From positions 25,092 through 89,091 of the forward strand of contig NZ_BAABBA010000018.1 of NCBI RefSeq assembly GCF_039537705.1: a stretch of 64,000 nt of DNA, read 5' to 3'. This DNA comes from Georgenia daeguensis. Lineage in GTDB: Bacteria > Actinomycetota > Actinomycetes > Actinomycetales > Actinomycetaceae. The position numbers and the translations under genes were made by a program. Below are positions 57,780-64,000 of the stretch, in pieces (the stretch's first letter is position 1; each line of letters opens with the position of its first letter). The notes beneath the pieces were generated by a model. It saw nothing but the letters and a program-made list of their open reading frames with translations. It made no database searches and was not told where the DNA came from.

Positions 57780-58313
57780 ATGACGACGACGGCGGGCCTG
57801 ACGTGGGCGGTCAAGGAGAGCCTGGTGTCCTACGTGGAGGCGCTCGACGACGGGGTCGTCGAGGCGGTCGCGCCCGCCACCCGCTCGGAGGCCGGCTTCT
57901 TCTTCCCGACGGCGGAGCCGGACGCTGGCACCGCGGGCGAGGAAGGGGCGAGCGGCGGCCCCGCCGACGGCGCACCGAGCGCTGACCGTGCCGGACACGC
58001 GCTGCAGTTCCGCGGCGCCGTCCGTCTCACCGGGCACTGGGGCATGCTGGACGTGGAGCTGCGGGACCCGAGCGTGGAGCTGGACGGCGACCACGGAACC
58101 CTGTTCGTCCGCGAGCGCGGCAGCCGCGACGCCCGGGCGAGACTCCCCCTCGCCGACCTCACGGTCGGTGCGACGACGACGGAGCCGGGCCCCGCCGTCG
58201 TGCAGGCCGCCGCCAGCCTGACCGGGCACGGGCGGCTCCTGCTGGGCGGGCAGTACGCCGTCGGCGAGCCGCTGAGCCCCGTGCTGATCACGCTGCCGGC
58301 ACGCCGTGGCTGA
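57780..58313 (+). CDS. Single HtaA-domain protein without signal peptide
   Basis: A 177-residue protein that begins directly with an HtaA heme-binding-type domain: LTWAVKESLVSYVEAL, later ALQFRGAVRLTGHWGMLDVELRDPSVELDG, and C-terminal GQYAVGEPLSPVLITL. In corynebacterial HtaA domains conserved Tyr/His residues hold heme; Y18, H86 and Y159 stand at corresponding places. Corynebacterial HtaA proteins are secreted and membrane-anchored, but no signal peptide or TM segment is seen here, so this one appears cytosolic. It overlaps the LysR start by 8 bp and is divergent from the P450 operon. Confidence 0.82.
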   Translation: MTTTAGLTWAVKESLVSYVEALDDGVVEAVAPATRSEAGFFFPTAEPDAGTAGEEGASGGPADGAPSADRAGHALQFRGAVRLTGHWGMLDVELRDPSVELDGDHGTLFVRERGSRDARARLPLADLTVGATTTEPGPAVVQAAASLTGHGRLLLGGQYAVGEPLSPVLITLPARRG

Positions 58314-59223
58314 GGACGGCTCGGCCTTCGACACCGACCTGGCGCGACTGGCGTCGGTCAACCTCAACCTGCTCGTGCCGCTGCTGGCGCTGCTCGAGGA
58401 GCGGTCGGTGACCCGGGCGGCGGACGCGGTCGGGGTCTCCCAGCCGGCGATGAGCCACGCGCTGCGGCGGATGCGGCGTCTGCTCGGCGACGAGCTCCTG
58501 GTGCGGCAGGGCGCCACGATGTCGCTCACCCCGCGCGCGACGTCGCTGATCGCGCCGCTGCAGCGGGTGCTCCAGCAGACGGCGCGGATCGTCAGCGCCG
58601 GGCCGTTCGACCCCGCCGACGACCGCCGGGTCATCACCGTGGCGATGACCACCAGCACGGCGCTGGTCATGGGCGGGGCGTTCGCGCGGCTGGTGGCGGA
58701 GCGGGCGCCGAACGCCGTGCTGCGGCTACGCACCGCCACCATCACCTCCACGGCGATGGTCACCGAGGAGGGCGCCGACGTGGTCCTGCTCTCCGAGGCC
58801 CTCCCCTCGCCCCACCCGCGCGAGCGCCTGTACGACGACCGGTGGGTCGTCATCACCAACTCCTCCGCCCCGAAGGACGCGGACGCGCTCGAGCTGCTCA
58901 CCACGCTGCCCCACGTCGTCTTCGAGGCCGCCCCGCTGCGCCTGCGCCCCTACCAGGTGCTCGACGCCGAGGGGATCGCGTACACGGTGCGCCGGCACAC
59001 CTCGGACAACCTCCTGGTCCCGGAGCTGATCTCCGCCGCGGGCGGGGTGGCCCTCCACCGGTACCGGGTGGCGGCGGCGATGAGCCGCCACCTCGACCTG
59101 CGCATCGAGGAGTTCCCCTTCCCCGTGCAAAGCGTGGGCATGGACCTGGTCTGGAACCCCTGGCTCGCCGACGACGAGTTCAAGCTCTGGCTGCGCGGGC
59201 TCCTCTTCGAGGCCGCCGGCTGA
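58306..59223 (+). CDS. LysR-family regulator
   Basis: A 305-residue LysR regulator starting at GTG 58306 within the HtaA 3' end. The HTH reads NLNLLVPLLALLEERSVTRAADAVGVSQPAMSHALRRMRRLLGDELLVRQG, resembling the NodD/NahR/PcpR subgroup that senses aromatics or lipophilic compounds. The effector domain includes RLYDDRWVVITNSSAP. It probably controls the divergent P450 operon and its own HtaA-LysR unit through the palindrome at 57680-57698. Confidence 0.9.
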   Translation: MAEDGSAFDTDLARLASVNLNLLVPLLALLEERSVTRAADAVGVSQPAMSHALRRMRRLLGDELLVRQGATMSLTPRATSLIAPLQRVLQQTARIVSAGPFDPADDRRVITVAMTTSTALVMGGAFARLVAERAPNAVLRLRTATITSTAMVTEEGADVVLLSEALPSPHPRERLYDDRWVVITNSSAPKDADALELLTTLPHVVFEAAPLRLRPYQVLDAEGIAYTVRRHTSDNLLVPELISAAGGVALHRYRVAAAMSRHLDLRIEEFPFPVQSVGMDLVWNPWLADDEFKLWLRGLLFEAAG

Positions 59224-59271
59224 CCCGCAGGGCCGACACCGCGGCGGGCCGGCGCGACGTCGATCGTCCGC

Positions 59272-60075
59272 TCAGCTTCCCAGCGCACCGGGGCCCCTCA
59301 GGACCCCCAGCACGGCACTGAGCGCGAGCACGGCCGCCACCACGGCGACCACCCCGGCCGCGAGCACCCAGTCGGCCGTGGTGATCCGCACCGGCTTCCA
59401 GGTGGTCCGCGGCTCCAGGCCGAGCCCGCGGGACTCCAGCGCCTGGGCCATCCGCTCGCCCTTGCGCACCGAGACCACGAGCAGCGTGAACACCACGCCG
59501 GCGAGGTGTCGCGGGCCCCGCGGCGGCCGCCCGCCGTCGCGCAGGTCCGCCCGCACGGTGTGCGCATGGGCGATGGTGGCCCACTCGCGCGGCAGCTCCT
59601 GCAGCATCCGGTAGCCGGCCAGGATCGCGTAGGTGACCCGGGCGCCGAGCCGGGCGTTCTGGTGCAGGCTCGTCATCAGGGCGACGCCGTCGGTGGACAG
59701 CAGGAAGCCGATCGCCAGGACCCCGACCAGCAGTGTGCGGACCGCCAGCGCCGCGCCCACGCTGAGCCCCTCCTCCGTCACCCGCAGGAGACCCGCCTGC
59801 CAGAGCACGGTGCCCGGCCGGGCGAGGGCGTTGACCGTCAGCACTCCGAGCGCGAACAGCACGAACGGCACGTGGGCGAGCGCCAGCGTGCGCGCCGGCA
59901 CCCGCACCGAGGCCGCCACCGCGACGAACCCGAGCAGGTAGAGCACCGTCGGCGTGACCGGGTCGAGCACGAGGACGACGACGAGCGAGACCAGCGTCAG
60001 CAGCGCCAGCTTCACCGTGGGGTTGCGGCGGGCGAGCGGTGAGTCCGCGGCGGGCGCCCCCGTCAGTGCGCTCAC
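59272..60075 (-). CDS. ykoC: ECF transporter T component
   Basis: A 267-residue membrane protein of the CbiQ/EcfT family. N-terminal RRNPTVKLALLTLVSLVVVLVLDP, then the ATPase-coupling helices with AxGxxR-type motifs: AILAGYRMLQELPREW and ERMAQALESRGLG. GTG 60075 overlaps the ATPase stop by GTGA. It is the last gene of the riboswitch-controlled thiamine-precursor operon. Confidence 0.9.
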   Translation of the reverse strand: MSALTGAPAADSPLARRNPTVKLALLTLVSLVVVLVLDPVTPTVLYLLGFVAVAASVRVPARTLALAHVPFVLFALGVLTVNALARPGTVLWQAGLLRVTEEGLSVGAALAVRTLLVGVLAIGFLLSTDGVALMTSLHQNARLGARVTYAILAGYRMLQELPREWATIAHAHTVRADLRDGGRPPRGPRHLAGVVFTLLVVSVRKGERMAQALESRGLGLEPRTTWKPVRITTADWVLAAGVVAVVAAVLALSAVLGVLRGPGALGS

Positions 60076-61976
60076 GGCGCGTCCTCCGCACCATGCACGC
60101 CCCCGCGGTCTGCCGCGTCGGACGCGGCACCCACGGCAGCGTCGAGCTCCCGCAGCACGTGGCCGACGGCGGAGCGCGGCACGTGCCCCAGCAGCCAGGC
60201 GACCAGCGGCGGCAGGGCGAGCCCGGCTCGGGCGAGGAGGTCGGGATCGCCGAGCACCGCGGCCGTCGGCCCGTCGGCGAGCACGCCGCCGGGCGCGCCG
60301 CCGGAGGCACCGTCTCGGCGCCCCAGCACGACCACCCGCGTGGCGAGCGACGCCACCGTGCGCAGGTCGTGGCTGACGAGCACCACCGCTCCCCCACCGG
60401 CGGCGACGTCGCGCAGCGTGGCCGCGGTGGCGATGGTGTCCCGCCGGTCCAGGCCCAGCGTGGGTTCGTCGGCGAGGAGCACCGGCCGGTCGTGCGCCAG
60501 CATCGCGGCCAGGCTCAGCCGCCGCTTCTCGCCGCCGGAGAGCCGGAACGGGTTCTGCTCCGCCAGGTGCTCGAGCCGGTGCCGGCGCAGCCGGCACGGC
60601 ACCACCTCGGCCGCGACGTCGGCCGGCAGCCCATGGGCGATCTCCTCCCGCACGGTGCCGGCGAGGAACTGGTGCTCGGCGTTCTGGAAGACCAGGCCCG
60701 GCCGCAGGCCGTCGACCCGCCCGGCGAGCGGCTCCAGCAGACCCGCGAGGGTGAGCAGCAACGTCGACTTCCCGGCGCCGTTCGCGCCCAGCAGCGCAAC
60801 GACCTCGCCGGGGTGCACCTCCAGGTCGATCCCGGCGAGCAGCGCACCGGGCTCGAGAGGGACCATCGCTGGGCGGGTGGACCGTCGCCGGCGCCACCGA
60901 AGCCCGCGCCTGGCGCCACCCGCGGACGCGACCTGGCGGCCCACGGTGAGGCCGCGGGCGGCGAGGAGGGGGACGGCTACGTCGGCCGTCGGCGAGGCAG
61001 GTGGACCGGCCGGGACCGGGTCCGCCGGGACCGGTTCGGCGACGATTCCGGAGAGCGCCGGCCGACGCGGAGCGCCGTCGGCCAGCCGCCGCAGCAGCTC
61101 GGTGTTCGCCGTCGCCGCCAGGCCCCCCTCGGCGCCCGTGAGCGCCAGGAGCTCGGCGTCCAGAGGCAGCCAGCACCCGGCGGCGTGCAGCGCCCGGGCG
61201 TGGTCGCGTAGGACGAGAGCGGTGGGCCCGTCCGCGAGCACCTCCCCCGACTCCGAGAGCGCCACCGCCCGGGCGGGCAGCCCCGCGACGCCGTCGGCGC
61301 CGGCCCACTCGTCGAGCCGGTGCTCGACCAGCACCACCGCCGGCCGGTACGTGGCCACCGCCCCCGTCACGGCCCCGCGGACGGCGACAACGCCGGCCGG
61401 GTCGAGCATCGAGGTCGGCTCGTCCAGGAGCAGCACGTCCGGCTCGGTCACCATCGCGGCCGCGAGCGCGACCCGCTGCGACTCACCGCCGGAGAGCGTC
61501 GCCGTCGCCCGTGACCGGAGACCTCCGGCCCCGGCGGTCTCGAGGGCCGCGGCCACCCGCGGGCCGATGGTCGCCGGGTCGACCCCGTGGTTCTCCAGGG
61601 GCAGGGCGAGCTCCTGCTCCACGCCCGGCAGGCACACCGCCGCTGACGGGTCCTGCGCCAGGACGCCGAGGTGGCGGGACCGCTCGACGACGGGGCTCGC
61701 CTGGGTCGTCGTCCCGACCCTGACCTCGCCCCTCAGCGTCGCGGTGACGCTGTGCGGCACCACGCCGGTGATCGCGTGGAGCACCGTGGACTTTCCGGAC
61801 CCGGAGGCGCCGAGGACGATCACCTGCTCCCCCGGCGCCAGCCGCAGCGACACCTCGCGGAGCACCGGCTCGGCCCGGCGGGGAAAGGCCACGCCGACGT
61901 CGCGCAGCTCGACGACCGCGCCGTCGCCCCGCCCGACCGTCGCCCCCTCGCCCGCCGGGGCGGCCGTCTGGGTCAC
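60072..61976 (-). CDS. ykoD: ECF transporter fused double ATPase
   Basis: A 634-residue fusion of two ABC ATPase domains. Domain 1: Walker A GASGSGKST, signature LSGGESQRVALA, Walker B LLLDEPTSMLDP. Domain 2 (from about residue 340): Walker A GANGAGKST, signature LSGGEKRRLSLA, VLLADEPTLGLD. This is the YkoD architecture that energises vitamin uptake. GTG 61976 overlaps the ykoE stop by GTGA. The linker is Pro/Ala-rich. Confidence 0.92.
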   Translation of the reverse strand: MTQTAAPAGEGATVGRGDGAVVELRDVGVAFPRRAEPVLREVSLRLAPGEQVIVLGASGSGKSTVLHAITGVVPHSVTATLRGEVRVGTTTQASPVVERSRHLGVLAQDPSAAVCLPGVEQELALPLENHGVDPATIGPRVAAALETAGAGGLRSRATATLSGGESQRVALAAAMVTEPDVLLLDEPTSMLDPAGVVAVRGAVTGAVATYRPAVVLVEHRLDEWAGADGVAGLPARAVALSESGEVLADGPTALVLRDHARALHAAGCWLPLDAELLALTGAEGGLAATANTELLRRLADGAPRRPALSGIVAEPVPADPVPAGPPASPTADVAVPLLAARGLTVGRQVASAGGARRGLRWRRRRSTRPAMVPLEPGALLAGIDLEVHPGEVVALLGANGAGKSTLLLTLAGLLEPLAGRVDGLRPGLVFQNAEHQFLAGTVREEIAHGLPADVAAEVVPCRLRRHRLEHLAEQNPFRLSGGEKRRLSLAAMLAHDRPVLLADEPTLGLDRRDTIATAATLRDVAAGGGAVVLVSHDLRTVASLATRVVVLGRRDGASGGAPGGVLADGPTAAVLGDPDLLARAGLALPPLVAWLLGHVPRSAVGHVLRELDAAVGAASDAADRGGVHGAEDAP

Positions 61977-62584
61977 GCCCGCTCCAGGTCCCGGCCGATG
62001 GCGAAGTTGTCCACGACGCCGGTGCGCGCCAGGCCGTCGACGATCACCTTGCCGAGCAGCCCGCCCAGGACGATCCCGGAGACGCACTGCATGACCAGGC
62101 GCAGGACGAAGATGTCCTGCCCGTACCAGCCGGCCCGGAAGGCGGACCAGAAGAACACCAGCCCCGCGCCGAGCAGGCCGGAGAGGGCGAAGACACCCCA
62201 GCCGAACCGGCGGTAGCGGGTCAGCGCGAAGGGGAGCTCGCTGCCGACGCCCTGGATCGCGGCGGCGACGAACAGCAGCGGGCCGACCGGCGAGCCGAGG
62301 AACACCACCTCCACGACGGAGGCGATGACCTCGGCGATCACCCCGGCGCCGGGGCGGCGGATGATGGCGACGGCCAGCGGGGCGACGAGCAGCCAGCCGC
62401 CCAGGAGAACGTGCTGGGCGAGGTCGCCGGCGGGGCCCATGAGGATGCTCAGGCCGTTCCAGGCCTGGACGAGCGCCCAGTAGGCGAAGCCGAAGACGAC
62501 GCCGAGCACGACCATGAGGACCAGGTCCTTCATGGCCCAGCGCGGGCTGACGGCGGACGATGTTGTGGGTTCGGTGGTGGCCAT
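61973..62584 (-). CDS. ykoE: ECF substrate-specific component, YkoE family (thiamine precursor)
   Basis: A 203-residue, about six-TM S component. WAMKDLVLMVVLGVVFGFAYWALVQAWN and IQGVGSELPFALTRYRRFGW are YkoE hallmarks. YkoE proteins take up thiamine or its hydroxymethylpyrimidine precursor. The riboswitch and the YkoF-like gene upstream support this assignment. Confidence 0.92.
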   Translation of the reverse strand: MATTEPTTSSAVSPRWAMKDLVLMVVLGVVFGFAYWALVQAWNGLSILMGPAGDLAQHVLLGGWLLVAPLAVAIIRRPGAGVIAEVIASVVEVVFLGSPVGPLLFVAAAIQGVGSELPFALTRYRRFGWGVFALSGLLGAGLVFFWSAFRAGWYGQDIFVLRLVMQCVSGIVLGGLLGKVIVDGLARTGVVDNFAIGRDLERA

Positions 62585-62598
62585 GGCGTCTCCCCCGC

Positions 62599-63264
62599 TC
62601 AGTTCGTGGCCGGGCTCGGCGAGCCGACGGAGAGGGTCAGGTGGGTGACGACGTGCGGCACGCGGGCGCCGACCTGGGCCCAGGCGTCGACGGCGGTGGC
62701 GAGGACGTCGGCGACGTCGCCGGTGAGCTTGGTGGCGTAGTGCGCCGGGCTGGCCGCGGTGCCGCGGGCGGTGGCCGCGGCGATGGCGCCCTCGATGTGG
62801 GCCATGTGGTCGCCGGCGTCGGAGCCGCCGTCGAGCAGCGGGTAGAGCGACCAGTGCGCGGCGGCGTGGATGCCGGTCGGCTCGATCGCCACCGGGGCCG
62901 GGCTGGGCAGCCCGGTCACCGTGAGGTCGCAGGCGACCTCGCCGGGGCAGCCCCGGGAGAGAAGGACGTGGGCGACGACGTGCCCGCCGCCCGAGCGCAG
63001 CGAGGCGGCCGCGACGACGGCGGAGAGGTACGCGGCCAGGCGCTGCTCCGCCGGGGCGGTGCGGGCACCGACGTAGGTGCTGACCTCGTCGGTCTCGATG
63101 ACCAGGCCGTCGGTGAGGCCGGCGGCCTCGGCGTCCGCGAGCGCGCCGAGGATGACCTCGACGAAGCCGTCGGTGTGGGGGTGGATGCTGAACCGCATCC
63201 CGATGCCGAGATCGGCCGGCGTGGCTCCGGCCGGCGTCGTCGTCTCGTCGATCTTGGTGCTCAT
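62599..63264 (-). CDS. ykoF: YkoF-family thiamine/HMP-binding protein
   Basis: A 221-residue protein with two ferredoxin-like halves. The first contains GIGMRFSIHPHTDGFVEVILGALADAE and TDEVSTYVGA, the second AHWSLYPLLDGGSDAGDHMAHIEGAI. These match the YkoF family, which binds thiamine or HMP in Bacillus subtilis. ATG 63264 was chosen. It is the first gene of ykoFEDC, 74 nt after the TPP riboswitch. Confidence 0.88.
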   Translation of the reverse strand: MSTKIDETTTPAGATPADLGIGMRFSIHPHTDGFVEVILGALADAEAAGLTDGLVIETDEVSTYVGARTAPAEQRLAAYLSAVVAAASLRSGGGHVVAHVLLSRGCPGEVACDLTVTGLPSPAPVAIEPTGIHAAAHWSLYPLLDGGSDAGDHMAHIEGAIAAATARGTAASPAHYATKLTGDVADVLATAVDAWAQVGARVPHVVTHLTLSVGSPSPATN

Positions 63265-63337
63265 CACGGTCCCTTCGATGGGCCCGCGGGTACCTCGAGA
63301 CCCACGCCGGCGCACGCGTGCGCCGGGCGGGTGCCCT

Positions 63338-63425
63338 GCTCCCTACGCCGGTACGAACCGGATCAGGTAAACGGGTCTGCGGACTCTCCGCACTCTCAGC
63401 GCCGTTCGGCGCTCCCCGGGGGTTG
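63338..63425 (-). ncRNA. TPP (THI-box) riboswitch
   Basis: Read on the minus strand, the conserved CTGAGA (complement of 63394-63399) is followed by ACCTGATC (complement of 63361-63368) and then GTACCGGCGTAGGGAGC (ending near 63338). These are the diagnostic THI-box elements that bind thiamine pyrophosphate. It sits in the leader of ykoFEDC and should turn transport off when TPP is plentiful. Confidence 0.95.
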
Positions 63426-63533
63426 GGGCGAACCTAGCCACGCCGGGGTGCCGTTGTCCAGGTCGTCCGGTTCCCGGGACCGGCCACGCTGCCCGACCAC
63501 GGCCCGCGGGCCCGCGGGCCCGCGAGGACCTGC

Positions 63534-64000
63534 TCACCTCGTCGCAAGGGCCACGACCGGGGTGGTGGTCGGCTGGGCGGAGCCTCCGGCCGGCTCCACG
63601 GTGAGCGCCAGGACGGCACCGTCCGGCAGGTCCCCCACCCGGGTGGTGACCAGCCCGTCCTCCGGCCGGAGGACGCCGGCCGACGACGCTTCCCCGTCCT
63701 GGACCACCCACAGCTGGTACACCCGCTCGTCCGCCGGCACGGGGAGTGCCTGGGCGGTGAACAGCGCCGAGCCGGCGGCGACCACCGCGACGGCGCGGCC
63801 CCCGCCGGTGACGTCCTCGGCGACGAGCCGGGCGTCGGGGGCGGAGAGTGCCTCGGCGATCGCGGTGGTCTGCTCCTCCGCGCGGTCCGCGCGCTGCGCC
63901 TGCTGCACGGCGACGCCGCTGGGCACCGCGATCGCGGCGACCACCGCCGCGGCCGCCAGGCAGCGCCCCAGCGTCGCGCGCCGCCGGCGCGGGGCGATCC
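63534..64000 (-). CDS. RskA-like anti-sigma factor C-terminal domain (truncated at window edge)
   Basis: The visible 155 C-terminal codons begin with a basic stretch (APRRRRATLGRCL), a membrane segment (AAAAVVAAIAVPSGVAV), then an extracytoplasmic RskA/anti-sigma-K domain: ADERVYQLWVVQDGEASSAGVLRPEDGL and AVLALTVEPAGGSAQP. The frame is open past position 64000, so the N-terminal zinc-type sigma-binding domain is outside the window. A sigma factor gene (SigK-like) is expected just beyond. Confidence 0.88.
   Translation of the reverse strand, partial: IAPRRRRATLGRCLAAAAVVAAIAVPSGVAVQQAQRADRAEEQTTAIAEALSAPDARLVAEDVTGGGRAVAVVAAGSALFTAQALPVPADERVYQLWVVQDGEASSAGVLRPEDGLVTTRVGDLPDGAVLALTVEPAGGSAQPTTTPVVALATR

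Noticed and set aside
62599..63264. Interpretation of the ykoF product as an ECF S component
   Set aside because: It has no membrane segments; the S component is the YkoE-like gene downstream.
1..64000. Prophage, IS element or integrative island
   Set aside because: No integrase, transposase, phage structural gene, tRNA-flanked repeat or clear change of base composition was seen.

Overview
The window is GC-rich DNA with actinobacterial gene style: GTG/TTG starts, many 4-bp stop/start overlaps, a mycothiol-dependent formaldehyde dehydrogenase, LysE/LysG and a DivIVA-domain protein. I infer an actinomycete, most likely Micrococcales (Cellulomonas/Georgenia-like). The genus is a guess. No rRNA, tRNA, phage, IS element or CRISPR was seen.

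Layout. 1-12.7 kb: 3' end of an MFS transporter, a small membrane protein coupled to a Vsr-type endonuclease, a DivIVA-domain membrane protein, a TetR/membrane protein divergent pair with two operator-like palindromes, a secreted FG-GAP/VCBS repeat protein, an HNH nuclease with an Excalibur domain, an unusual Nramp-family transporter, a FadR-type GntR regulator, an ABC-2 exporter and an FMN reductase. 12.9-24.7 kb: pirin, secreted PQQ-type sugar dehydrogenase, a MarR/SDR/MFS/3-hydroxyacyl-CoA dehydrogenase catabolic set, DoxX with a divergent TetR regulator, GNAT, lysE/lysG, and a secreted alpha/beta hydrolase behind a LacI-type palindrome.

24.9-31.9 kb is a minus-strand gamma-resorcylate operon: decarboxylase, single-component resorcinol hydroxylase, AAHS-type transporter, maleylacetate reductase, hydroxyquinol 1,2-dioxygenase and an IclR regulator. 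Its content matches the tsd genes of Rhodococcus jostii RHA1. 32-34.9 kb holds DoxX, CBS, YdjM-like and hemerythrin genes.

35-52.4 kb is a carbohydrate locus. One minus-strand operon reads GH42 beta-galactosidase, gcvPA, gcvPB, an AcoX-like NAD-kinase homologue and an SDR. Two further ABC sugar-uptake operons follow, one ending in a GH63/MGH1-like hydrolase. A GntR regulator and a divergent aldo/keto reductase complete it. A TGTATACA-type palindrome lies at all three operon promoters, so I propose they are one regulon of the GntR protein at 45419-46072.

52.5-64 kb: mscR plus a metallo-hydrolase, a small secreted protein, a ferredoxin/reductase/P450 operon divergent from a signal-less HtaA-domain protein and a LysR regulator, the ykoFEDC thiamine-precursor ECF transporter under a TPP riboswitch, and a truncated RskA-like anti-sigma factor.

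The best candidates for something undescribed are the split glycine-decarboxylase/AcoX/SDR module inside a glycoside operon (35759-42041), and the cytosolic HtaA protein paired with a P450 system (54963-59223).
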